From Diphasiastrum complanatum (taxonomy: Eukaryota; Streptophyta; Lycopodiopsida; Lycopodiales; Lycopodiaceae), in assembly GCA_029204225.1 (NCBI GenBank), contig CM055110.1, positions 3,292,686 through 3,356,685 of the forward strand: 64,000 bases of DNA. Reading direction: 5' to 3'. This document shows, piece by piece, positions 45,530-56,450 of the stretch; within the stretch, counting starts at the first letter, position 1; each line of letters begins with the position of its first letter. The translations under genes were made by a program, and so were the position numbers. The notes beneath the pieces were generated by a model. It was not told the origin of the DNA. It worked only from the letters and a program-made list of their open reading frames with translations, and made no database searches.

Positions 45530-46366
45530 AAGACAATACTATACTGGTATTGTTGCTGAAGAGCACCGTATCATCCACGTACAAGGTGATGATAATGAAA
45601 GATTGTTGTACTGACTTGGAATAGATGTTGCAATCAACAATGCTTGGTTTGAATCCTTATTTGATGAGGAATGTGTTGATCCTTTGAAATCAAGCTTTGG
45701 TAGGCTGTTTCAAGCCATACAGTGCTTTGTGGAGTTTACAGACATGATTTTTCATACATTCCAGAATGTATTCTTTGGGCTAGATCATGTAGATATCTTC
45801 TTGTATCACTTGATTCAGATAGGCTGTTTGTACATCAAGTTGATGCACTTCGAGGTCAGCAGCTGTAGCATAATAAATGAGCATTCAAATCGACGAATGT
45901 TTGACGACTGGACTAAAAGTCTCACTATAGTCGACATTTGGGATCTGGGTGAATCCTCGTGCTACCAGTCTTGCCTTCCTTTGGTCAATTTCTCCATTTG
46001 CATTGTATGTGATCTTAAAGATCCATTTGCAATCGATAATATTGCAGCCAATAGGAGCTTTGACTGATGACATGTCTGGTTCTTGATCAGAGAGGAATAC
46101 TCTCTGTCCATAGCTTCTCTCCAGAGATCAGATTCTAGTTGGCTGAGTGCCTCTTCGACTGTCGTCGGTTCTTGTATCAAGAGACAGACAGACTCAGGAG
46201 TATATCTTGTGGGCTGTGTGTGCACTCGGCTTGACCTTCTTGGAGGTTTCGACTGAAGAACCGCTCCTGGTATTTGTTGCTGGGTAGTAGGAACATCTTC
46301 GTCTGATTTGCTGTCTCGAAGTGGGTTGACAATAGACACGTCTGAGCCAGAAGCTCGGATTGCCAT
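45530..46366 (-). pseudogene. copia-4 reverse transcriptase, broken and truncated
   Basis: PTTVEEALSQLESDLWREAM at about 46140, WIFKITYNANGEIDQRKARL and VARGFTQIPNVDYSETFSPV at 46073-45885, KLHKALYGLKQPTKA near 45720, then FIIITLYVDDTVLFSNN near 45590. It stops soon after the active site. Confidence 0.83.
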
Positions 46367-46390
46367 GTTATCGACAGATGATGAGGGTTC

Positions 46391-47050
46391 TTATTGAGCA
46401 ACATCCTTGCCTTTGAAGTCGACAAACTGATCCTCGATGAAGACTGTATTCCGGCTATACAAGATTTGCTGGGTATCAGGATCATACAGCTTATAAGTAT
46501 TATCAGATGAAGTATGTCCGATCAAAATGGTCTGGAGACCTTGGAAGTCCAATTTCTTCCTCGTGTCTTTTGGGATCTGCACGTAGGCAATGCACCCAAA
46601 CACTCTTAGGTTCTTCAAAGAAGGCTTAGAGCCTGTCCACACCTCGTGGGGTGTCTTGTTTGAGAGGGCCTTGTCGAACATCTATTCTGGATGTAGGCTA
46701 CAGTGGAGACAACTTCAGCCCAGAATCTCTTAGGCAACGATGCATGCGATAACATACATTTGGAAAATTTGACTAGAGTACGGTTCTTCCTCTCGGCTAA
46801 GCCATTAGACTGAGGACTATAAGGAGTGATGAATTGTCGCTCAATGTCTTGGCTTTGGCAGTACTCCTTAAACTCGATAGAGATATATTCTCCACCATTG
46901 TCTAACCTAAGGGCCTTGATCGTCCTTCAAGTCTCCTTCTCTGCATGCTCCTTGAAGATTCTGAAGTAGTTGAAGGCTTCTGATTTCTTTTTTATATAAT
47001 AAACCATGGTCCTTCTGGAAATTCATCAATAAAGGTTATAAAATACTTGG
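46391..47050 (-). pseudogene. copia-4 integrase, broken
   Basis: From about 47040 down: YNLY..ISRRTMVYYI-type start after the foreign block, then pieces matching LRLDNGGEYIS, PQSNGLAERKNRT and FSKCMLSHASLPK in shifting frames. The cleaner C-terminal part is at 46681-46391 (NKTPHEVWTGSKPSLKNLRV, FGCIAYVQIPKDTRKKLDFQ, KLYDPDTQQILYSRNTVF). Confidence 0.82.
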
Positions 47051-47059
47051 TGAGCCTCT

Positions 47060-47560
47060 AAAATTTCAATGTCATCAATATTCACAATCCAATGACTAAC
47101 TTAATTTTTTTTAATTCTTTGGCAGATTATATTCCATCCAGACAAGATGGTGGTATGTGATCCAACTTAATCCAAGAAAATGATGTGTGTTTGAAGGAAA
47201 AGATATTGTTGAATTGGATACACACGACGAACCACCACCCAATTTTGAGGACATTTTGGAAGAACCTGAACCACTCATCCAAACTCCAAATGATGTGGAA
47301 ATGATAAGAGAAGAAGCTACAAATGGAATGGATGAGGTAGAATTAGAAGAAGAGGAGATTGAATATGAGGGTAGCTCACATCATCAAAGAGACACGATCA
47401 GAAATTTACGATTAAACCTAGACCTAGATTCAAATGAGTGTCAAGACTTGTGTGATGACGAGAATGACATAAATAATGAGAATAATCTATAATTATTATT
47501 ACTTAAATTCACTTGCACTCATTTTTTTTTATATTCATCGCAATACTTTTTATACGCGTA
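47060..47560 (+). pseudogene. CACTA/En-Spm-like (DUF4216-type) gene piece inside copia-4
   Basis: On the plus strand TTCTTTGGCAG (about 47134) looks like a splice acceptor. It is followed by WYVIQLNPRK, a stop, then FEGKDIVELDTHDEPPPNFED at 47187 and an acidic tail to TAA 47492 (EELEEEEIEYEG-like, then LNLDLDSN and DDENDINN). The WxVVxxxxPRxxYD..D pattern followed by an acidic tail resembles the C-terminal DUF4216 part of CACTA-associated proteins. The match is partial. Confidence 0.45.
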
Positions 47561-47569
47561 TGGTGCTTG

Positions 47570-48504
47570 TCAATCTCTGAGGTAGATGAATTGATCTATG
47601 TTGTAAGCTGCATACTCGATAAACCATTCCTTGCAAGGGGTCATGTGTTGGGTAGCGTCGTTGTCCAAGTACCAGCAATCATAGTCTTCATTGCTACTGT
47701 TGTAAGCCATTAACAAGTGGGTATTTTGTTCCTTGAACTCCGCCATGTTGGAGGAGTCTGGTTGCTTCTGTTGTTGCTTCTTTGCCTCGTTGTAGATCCA
47801 GATACGACACGATGTCATGATTGGCTCTCTTGTAGTATCTGCAGAAAAGCTTCTTGCACGATCCACCATGCTCACCTTGAGTGTGAGGCTTCTGGTGTTG
47901 CTGCTGCACTTGATTTTTGCCCTTGGAATAGTTTTTCTTCTTGGTGTATAGAGCCATGGGTTTGTCTTTGATGGACATGCTGCTAGTCTTTCTTCGCATT
48001 TTTTCTTGAAGAAGATGACCAATCACCTTTTGAAGAGTGAGGTCGGGTTGTCTGGAAATCATCACCACAAAGCGTTCATACGACTTTGGAAGAGAAGAAA
48101 TCAAGGTCATAATGGCATCATCATCTTGAATAGAACATCCTATAGCTAATATTTGATCCAATAAAGATTTGAAGCTGAGTCTCATAGAGATTTGATAACA
48201 AATCTAACGCATCCTTAGAGGTTTTGCATGTGGTAACGTGGGATATTTGGGAGTTAGCCAGATTGAGTGTGATACGTGCTAAGGCCTTCTAATATTTGAT
48301 CTTCCATGCCTTTGCTTGATCACCATCTTCTGGTTTCAGGTCAGCACCTTCTACTACATCCCAAAGATCTCTATCTATCAACATCATCTTGAGTTTTAAC
48401 TTCCAGATGTAGATGTTAGAACCATTGAACTTGTCAATGATTCTAGCCTCGCTGGATGATGAAGACGAAGAGCTACCAAGATGAGACATGATAACATTAA
48501 TCAT
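47570..48504 (-). pseudogene. copia-4 gag and protease, broken
   Basis: Gag starts at MSHLGSSSSSSSSEARIIDK (about 48489) and continues IYIWKLKLKMMLIDRDLWDV, then SFKSLLDQILAIGCSIQDDD and LLQEKMRRK. The knuckle is decayed (CRYYKRANHD). Protease: CWYLDNDATQHMTPCKEWF, with Asn-Asp in place of Ser-Gly at the active site. Confidence 0.85.
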
Positions 48505-48560
48505 AAATGGAACAAACTTAATCTCTCGGTTTATGTGAGCTACGTTCTGATACCAATTTG

Positions 48561-51225
48561 ATGGGGCAATGGAGATAGAAAAACGTGAACGGAGAAGAGA
48601 GTAGGAATATTGCGGAACAGCTCTCCCATTACAATCAGCTGCTAGATGTAAAAACAGTCTAATAGAAAGCTTATGCTAAATGTAATCACAACTTTAAGTG
48701 TTCTGACTGCCCAACATGATTTTAAAAATCAATTCATACTCTCAAAAACCAAGAGTACAGTCACCAAAGAGATTAGAAATGGTTTGTGTGTGGTATTACT
48801 AAAAAATGGATTCAATGTAAAGTTTAGTTCTGAAATAGACGAAAGAGCAGTATGATATCGGGAGTTCCTCAAGCGTCAAAGACAGCCATCGTTTGATCAG
48901 AAATTGAGGAGCCATAGACGTCCATGTTCTGATCAAAGTGAGTAAACAAGCACGATCAAACAGCGATAAAGTGCATTTAATCACAACAAGCATTCATCTA
49001 CGTTATACACAGATAGAAAAGTTGATGACGCTATATTACATCGAAGCACAATACAAATAGCAATTACAACAAAAAATTGACGGCGTAACTGGGAGGCTCA
49101 AATAAAACGTCTTATGGATGGAGCAACCAATAATTTGTGCTTGGATGATCTATTTATAGATTTCATCTGTGTATTAACTACATTGAATGTTTGTCACCTA
49201 ATTAGAAAAGCTGTTGTACTTGGAAGTATATGGCTTTTGTGACAACTATACATAGTATATACGGTTAACAAATCAGGATCGTTGACGTGGACGAGGACGT
49301 TGCAAATTCTCTCACTTCGCAAATTTTGAGAAGTGGCTGGGAATGTTCCTTGTTCAAAATAGACGACCTTCGGCATTTTTCTCTCTCTTCGGGATTTTGC
49401 GAAAAAGCCGAAGGTGCCCTAAATAAGTTTAAGGTGCCCTTAAAAAGTTGAAGATGCCCCAAAAAAATGAAGATGTCTTTAACAGTTTGACTCTCTCACA
49501 CTTTTCGGAAAAAAATACAAAAAGGCCGAAGGTGCTCTTAAAACATGTTTAAGGTGCTCTTAAAAAGTTGGCGAAGGTGTCACAGTTTAACCCTTAAAAA
49601 TAGAGGACCTTCAGGAATTTTCTCTCTCTTTGCATTTTTCGGGAAAATGCGACAAAGCCGAAGGTGTTGAAAATAGTTAAACTGTTGAACTGTGAACATG
49701 TTGACTTCTTCAAAATAATTAAATGGAAGAAGTCGAAGGCAATTGTTGTAGTTTTCGGGAAAGTGCGAAAAATGCAAACTATGAGATACTTAGTGTATTT
49801 TTGCAAATTGTTGAAAAAGGAATGAACTTGAAATGATGAAGGGATTGGTTACCCTTTGTTGGAGATCAGTCGGAACTCTGTTGTAGACGTCCTTCAAATA
49901 AATTGGCTGTCTAAGTTATGATTCCAAGGAGACAACTGTGGGCTTAATTTCCAACAACAAGCACTCTCAGAATCAATATGCAATCAATCCATGCAAACAC
50001 AGTACCACAATTTAGAAAAAAGACTAGCATGCAATTAAAACAATTATGAATTTTGCCAATTTTACTCACAAAACTGCCAAAATTTCAAACGGCCATAACT
50101 TTAGCTACAGTACACCAAATTAGGTGCTGTAAATTACAATACAAAGGGAGGCCAAGTGACCAAGATGCTTGCCAAATCAGCCTACCACCTAGGTTTCGCA
50201 CATGTGAGAACAGAGTAGTCAAAATTCTGTAGTAGGGCACATTTCTACAAGGCCAGATGATCCAAAATGCAAACACCTCCCCAATCCCAAAAGTAATGTT
50301 ATCAGTAGTCTTAAATGGTCTATTAGACTTCCATGAAGCATTCATACAAGTTTTTTGAAGTAGTTTGGGCTGAGAACAAAGATTTCTTGATTTATAAAAG
50401 TAAAATTAGCTTCAAACTCGATGGAGATGAAGCATAAGCCATCGACCATCAAGGTACATGTCTGATAGCTTGTTGGGAAAGTAAAAAAAATACTAATCAT
50501 GCTGTAAAAATTTCCATCAAGATCACCTTATGTATTGGGAGCAATCCACCTCCCAAAAACCACCCAAAAAGGCTATTTTTTGGACTTCTACAATTTCAGT
50601 TCATGCTTGGCTCTAACTTCAAGGACAGCTTCAAGAGACTTTGATTCAACTTTTTACAAGATCTACATGGTGTTTTACAGCCACCTACTATCCAACTTTG
50701 TGAAAAGAAAACAAGCAAAAATAATGATTTTTGGCTATTTTTCAATTTTTTTCATTACTATAAAGTGGAAATTTATGATGTACAACTCTTTATCAACCAC
50801 ATGAAAACCAATTTACAGAATTATAGCCATCCAATTGAACTGATCTTGTTGGATTTCAGTTCTTACTACCAATTTTAGCATGAAAATGCAAGCAAATTTG
50901 ACCAAAACATAGCCTAGAACCATAAAAAGAACCGGCAAAGTACACTTGGTGAAAAATTCAGATCTACATAAGATTTAAACTACACAAGAAAAAGCTCCAA
51001 AAATGCAACACAAATTGGCTTTCTTGGACAGTTCTCCATAAACCCCAAAAAAATTTCGAGAGACATGGATCTTAGCAACATGCAAATTGAAACCGAGAGA
51101 ATCCACCCACTTGCACTCTTGTTCTCCACCTATATGTGAATACTAGTTGATCTCCACCAGAATTTCAATGAACAACAACACCACTCCAAGTTTTCCGATC
51201 TTCATAAACCTAGCTCTAATACCAA
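48561..51225. other. Non-coding stretch, LTR-like pieces and repeats
   Basis: 48561-49100 is probably the LTR of copia-4 (outer end unknown). 49360-49665 is a hairpin repeat, listed separately. At 51209-51226 the minus strand reads TTTGGTATTAGAGCTAGG, a tRNA-Met primer-site-like word, so an LTR may lie to its right. No supported gene in 49850-51200. Confidence 0.45.
49360..49665. repeat. Tandem hairpin units ACCTTCGGC...GCCGAAGGT
   Basis: About three diverged copies of ~120 bp. In the first, ACCTTCGGC (49366-49374) pairs with GCCGAAGGT (49407-49415) around CTCTCTCTTCGGGATTTTGC. Later copies keep GCCGAAGGTG (near 49524 and 49655) and GGACCTTCAGGAATTTTCTC (49602). Confidence 0.75.
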
Positions 51226-51446
51226 AGTAAGAAAAAGCTCCTCAAGGTCCTGCTTACAAGACAACACAATGGAAAACACCCTATGGAGAAACCACCCAAC
51301 CAAATAGAAGCAACCAATCAATCTCTAGTAGCTTCACCCCCAAGCCAAGGAATAGGAAGCATGAGAGTAGAGAGAGAGAGCCTGACAATGAATCAGTCAC
51401 ACAAGTAATGAAAGGTCCTAACTACCCTATACAAAGGTTCCACTAT

Positions 51447-51611
51447 ACATAGAGTCTCTATACATGGATTCTCAATACATAGATTGCTATTGATACTCTA
51501 CACATGCGTATACGGTCCCAAACCTTGTACATAGAGTCTCTTTACATGGATTTCCTATACATAGATTGCTATTGATACCCTACACATGCACATATGGTCC
51601 CAAACCTTGTA
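51447..51611 (+). repeat. 82-bp tandem duplication
   Basis: ACATAGAGTCTC starts at 51447 and 51529. Both copies contain ACATAGATTGCTATTGATAC and end with GGTCCCAAACCTTGTAC. Possibly part of an LTR ending TGTTATGTCCATGAC (minus strand, 51770). Confidence 0.85.
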
Positions 51612-51899
51612 CTAACTCCAATTAGTGTCTTCTGGGCCTCACAACGATATTAATTACTTGCGGGTCACATCTAGCATGACGTTCATAACTAAGAGCTTGT
51701 TTCACTGGAGTATCGTGTATCCAAGACTAGGAGTATATTGAATCCTATGTACTAGTCATGGACATAACATAAATCATATTCGTTAAACTTATTGATCAAG
51801 TGGATCTCTAAAGATGTACCTTCCATAATGAATGATCTAAAAAAATATAAAATAGTAGTGAATATTATAATAGTTTGGACCGTGGGCTTCGATACCACT

Positions 51900-52912
51900 T
51901 GTTGTTGGGTTTGTATGAATGAATATTTGCTTAGAAAATTATTTTTATCAGCTCGGATACCACTCTTGCTGAATATGAAATCCAGTCAAGGGAAAAACTC
52001 AACATTGAATTATAATAGGATCTTTACCAACTGTTGATTCAAACTATTACTTAGATCAATCAAAGAAATATCTTTGTAGGTGTCAAAAACAAGCATAAAG
52101 GGAGCGAAACAGTTAGGCGTCTATGATAGCCATCCTTCCTTTGAAATGGATATTCCAAATGAGTCGTGGAACGAGTATCAATACAAGAGAAAGGAATTAT
52201 CAAAAAGTATTCATCAGTGCAAACACACATAAAGAAAATAGAGAATTTGCGTTAAGTTGTTTTAATACAATGATCAAATCACAATCATGTGCTCGAGAAT
52301 GGTTCACAATAATAGTGCACTGTATGCTGTGATCTTACTATGCTAGTTACGGATTGAATAATATCTCTACTTCTTGAATTACTTTCACTCTCTTTAAAGA
52401 TCTCTGATCCTATGGAATCAGACTGTATGATACAATGGAGTTCATAGAGGAACTCTAATTCACACTTTCACTGATGATTGACTCTAGTACATGTATATAT
52501 ATTTGTATCTCTGTTATATGTATGTATATGTCTGCTACTGATTTATTGAGTATATATAAATACATCAACTACGGTACAACCTTAAGAGTAACGGTCGTGA
52601 AGTGATGCAGTTACTGCATAGTGAACTGTGATGTAGTCTACATTGTACGGAGCAGATGATGAGCTACATTTTGACTGGTGATAGTCGAGAATTGTTGAAG
52701 GTGTCAAATGAGTCGAGTCGACTTGTTCACCCTTGAGAAGATGTCGATGGAGCCAAAGTCGATCATCCTCTACTTCAAAGTTGATGTATTGCACAGATTG
52801 TTCGACTTATACAAGTAAGGCTGCATGCTACTGTAGAGAAAGAATATTGACATAGTGTGATTGTACTCAAAAGATGAAATTAGGTGAGTAGGAGTGAAGA
52901 TGAACTCCAACA
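51900..52912 (-). repeat. Probable LTR of a copia-type element
   Basis: On the minus strand it starts TGTTGGAGTTCATCTTC (52912) and ends CCAACAACA (51900). A primer site, AAGTGGTATCGAAGCCC, follows directly (51884-51899). Inside are a TTTATATATA promoter-like word (about 52548-52560) and AATAAA. A second primer-site-like word (AGTGGTATCCGAGC) lies inside at about 51943-51956. No element body was identified beyond 51884. Confidence 0.55.
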
Positions 52913-53960
52913 TGCACGGTCCATGGACCACAAGATAGAATTAATGCCAGGTAGCCACCCCATCATTTTTAGACAACCTTATAGGTTTAGTCTAAAAAAG
53001 GAAGAGGGGAAAGTGGCTAGGCAAATAGAGAAATATCTTACACATTAGGCCAAGTAAATCACCATTGGGGAGCCCCCATTCTTTTTAAGAATAAGAAGGA
53101 TGAGAACTTCTAATTATGCATGAATTACAAGGTTGTTCAAGAAAGAGAAGATAAGCATGCCCAATGTGGATGTGATTAAAAAAAAAAAGTTTATGAATTC
53201 ATGACACCTTGTGTGGGGCATCCAGACATACATTGTACTTAAGATTTGGTATGAAGGGATTTCTAATGGTCAAAACTTAAACCCTTTGTAGAATCTTATG
53301 CGGTTAAGTGTGACCAATGCCAGCTGAATAAGGCTAGTGGATTGTTGCATCCATTGAATATCCCTCATAAGAAATGGAATAACTTTTCGATGGATTTCTT
53401 TATTGGGTTACCGCGGATGAATAAACAAAATGATGCAAGTTGGGTAATTGTTGACCATATTACCAAATTGGCTATCTTTATTCCGATAAAGACCATTGCA
53501 AAGGCTTCTGATTTGGCTATGATATTTGTTGATTGTCTGTTTAGACTTTACGGATTACCAAGTGACAAAGTGAGCGATCATGATTTGAAGTTCATCGGTC
53601 ACTTTTGCTCGGTCGTATTTGCTAATCTAGAGACAACTTTGACCTTCAGTTCTTCTGATCATCTCAAGAAAATAGTTAGATAGAAGGAACTAATCAAACG
53701 ATGGAATAGGTTCTTCATACATATGTTTTCCTATGGGAGTCTCATTGGGAGAAGTATTTGCCCTTGATTGAGTTTTTCTATAATAGTAATAAGCATTTGG
53801 CTACCAGTTATAGCCCATTTATGCTTATGTATAGATATGAACTAGGTCACCCATTGTAGTTGAAACTTGCACGATCAAGTTTCAAAAGGTAGCAGATTTC
53901 CTACATGCTATGCAAGAATTGCTAGAAATATTTCCTATTGTCTCCTTGTTATAGTTGCCT
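52913..53960 (+). pseudogene. Ty3/gypsy fragment: RT start joined to integrase
   Basis: 52915-53150 gives HKIELMPGSHPIIFRQPYRF and pieces of GEPPFFL, the N-terminal part of a gypsy RT. After a deletion, 53280-53700 gives the integrase: CDQCQLNKASGLLHPLNIPH, FSMDFFIGLP with a catalytic Asp, GLPSDKVSDHDLKF with His in place of Arg after the second Asp. YLPLIEFFYNSNKHLATSYS follows at about 53757. The RT active site and RNase H are gone. Confidence 0.82.
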
Positions 53961-54057
53961 AGTCTTGGATCCTTGGTCGAAGTAGGCTATTAACCTCCTT
54001 ATAGATAATAATTCAAGATCGATCCAAACATGGGCATGACAATTGTGTGCACAACAT

Positions 54058-54060
<3 letters not shown>

Positions 54061-54091
<31 letters not shown>
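54061..54091 (+). repeat. (TG)n microsatellite
   Basis: About 15 TG units, followed by TTTTAACTTAACAAATCCAA, a sequence also met after the TG tracts at 55835 and 56345. Confidence 0.97.
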
Positions 54092-54094
<3 letters not shown>

Positions 54095-55042
54095 AACTTA
54101 ACAAATCCAAACAAGACTGCACATTATCACCACAATACCAAACATACGAATATTAAAGTAAATCAAATTCGTAGAGAGTCATCACAATCAAACATATCAT
54201 ATTGCTCAAACCTAACAACCAACAAAAGCTTCGAGTTGAGGAGAATATGCTCACCTGCATCCATCCACAACAACAATCATGTTAGAACAAGGACATTATT
54301 GTGGGAACTACAGGTGTCTACACATACTCTCAGTTGTTATCCATGTCACAACAAATAGTCATTGCCAAGTTAGGTGACTCTAATTTTGTCCATATCATGA
54401 GTAAAAAGCCGGACATTGTTTAAGCTTTACTCAAAGTTACAAAATTATAAGGTTAACAGTGTATAATCAATGCTTGAAAGTCAATAATTACAAAAGTATG
54501 ACTAAAGTAGACAATTACATCCAGAGTAGTTTTATAGTAGAGTTCAAAACTATCTGCCATTACCCTTTTCAAAATGCTTATCGGAACACCATCCCTTTTT
54601 TTCTATTAGAAAAATGTTTATTGCATTGTCAATTTCAAATTGTCAAAGCATTACCGTCCAAAAATAAGTATATATAGACTTTAATAGACAGGTCTAATCC
54701 AAGTCATATAACTAAACCCATCATACCATTTATATCAAAAATAGTTGAAGTATAACTAAAGGCTTAAACAAAAAGTAGTACACTTCAAAGGAGACCTCGT
54801 TAATGAAAGTTAAGCATCAACGAGTAGTAAATTCATGATCATTTCATGGCACTTCAACTCTTCATACCCGTTAGTAGCAACAACCATATTGAGGGGATTA
54901 GAAGACTGTTCACACGAATTTTTTCATTGTTAACATTTAGAGTGTTATACGAAGTCTGATCAAAAGAACTCAAGACAGTTCGTTCATTGTGATCATAGTG
55001 ACCGAAACAAGCAAGTAAATCATAAGAGCATTTCTTAATTAG

Positions 55043-55043
<1 letters not shown>

Positions 55044-55102
<59 letters not shown>
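55044..55102 (+). repeat. (TG)n microsatellite
   Basis: About 29 pure TG units. Confidence 0.98.
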
Positions 55103-55105
<3 letters not shown>

Positions 55106-55149
55106 ATCCCACCAACTGTCCCACATAACCACACTAGGTGATGCAACAA

Positions 55150-55269
55150 GTATACCTAGTGTGGTTATACCTGCTACACACCTAAAACCACATACGATGC
55201 TGAAACCAGGTATACCTAGTGTGGTTATACCTGCTGCACACCTGAAACCACATAGGATGCTGAAATAAC
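55150..55269 (+). repeat. 60-bp tandem duplication
   Basis: GTATACCTAGTGTGGTTATA starts at 55150 and 55210. Copies differ at few bases and each ends with GATGCTGAAA. Confidence 0.9.
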
Positions 55270-55319
55270 AACCAAGTGAGACAATCATCCCAGGGAATAA
55301 GTTTCAAATATAAGTCTCC

Positions 55320-56365
55320 CTATGGAAAAAATTTTCGATGACAAGTATTCCCATTCAGGAATGTCAACAGATACTTACATTTTCTCAAGACCATAATGTC
55401 AAGTATATCTTGAGATTTCTAAACAGCATCCTAGAATTGAGATAAACAATCAGGATATGAAAATAGTTTATCCAAGCCTACTTTCAAACTAGTCCACAAT
55501 ACATGCCAAATTTTACACCAGTCTAGAAGTAACATAACTGCATGAGAAGGAAAAGTCTTATAATCATTATGTAAGGAAGCCGTATGGTTATAAAACCAAG
55601 TAATTGAAACTTATCAATCAGCTTAATTTGTCCAATACCAGTTATAATGCCTCATGTAGTAAGGGACAAGACAATAAAAGATAAAGTGCATACCAGTGTA
55701 GGATAGTAATGTGATGTGTAAATTTGACACATTGACAAACTAGTATTGATGGCAAAATGTTACTAGGCAAATCTAGCCAAGTCTGGTTGGATATTCAAGA
55801 GGTAATATCTCCATCACAAGAGTGGTGTGTGTGTGTTTGTACTTAACAAATCTAAACACAACTAAACCAACACATACGAATCTTAAAGTCAATCGAATTC
55901 GTATAGTGTGATGTCATCATAGTCAAAAGACAACCATATTTTCTTGAAGATGATGCCATCAAATATGTCTTAAGATTTTTCAATAGCATTCTAGAACTGA
56001 GATAAACACTCAAGGTATAATAATAGTTTTTCCCAGCCAAATTCCGAACTAGTTCATAATACTAGCCAAACTTTACCCCAGTCTAGCAGTGACATAACTG
56101 CCTGAGAAGCATTTCTCAAGTCATACAAAATCACATATTTGAAACTTGTCAATGAAATTACCTTGTCCAATACACACAATAGTGTAGCAAGGGACACGAT
56201 AATGAAAGACAAACCCATGTAAGATAGTAATGTCAATAGTAACTTTGAAACATTGACAAACTAGTATTGATGGCGAAATGTTACAAGGCAAATCTAGCCA
56301 AGTATGGTTGGATTTTTGAGGGGAATCCTCTCCAACACATGAGTGGTGTGTGTGTTTTTGAATCT
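55320..56365 (+). repeat. ~560-bp tandem duplication, two diverged copies
   Basis: GAGATAAACA (55439 and 55999), CCAGTCTAG.AGT.ACATAACTGC (about 55519 and 56075), GACAAACTAGTATTGATGGC (about 55733 and 56253) and GAGTGGTGTGTGTGT (about 55820 and 56341) occur in the same order. Spacing of 520-560 reflects indels. A third partial copy seems to lie at 54040-54200. Confidence 0.8.
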
Positions 56366-56384
56366 AACAAATAGCAACATCTCA

Positions 56385-56386
<2 letters not shown>

Positions 56387-56445
<59 letters not shown>
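56387..56445 (+). repeat. (AG)n microsatellite
   Basis: About 29 AG units. Confidence 0.98.

Positions 56446-56450
<5 letters not shown>

Larger units (their letters stand above)
45530..48560 (-). mobile_element. Ty1/copia remnant (copia-4), interrupted by CACTA-like sequence
   Basis: On the minus strand: a primer site (TTGGTATCAGAACG, 48543-48556), gag, protease (to 47570), a foreign block (about 47060-47560), integrase, then RT up to just past the LYVDD box (about 45560), where it is cut. The left end and RNase H are missing. An LTR should lie above 48559 (last bases CCCCATCA on the minus strand), but its outer end was not found. Confidence 0.85.

Noticed and set aside
52582-52794. 70-codon minus-strand open frame (EVEDDRLWLHRHLLKGEQ)
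   Set aside because: Lies wholly within the probable LTR, between its start and its promoter-like word, so it is not considered a gene.
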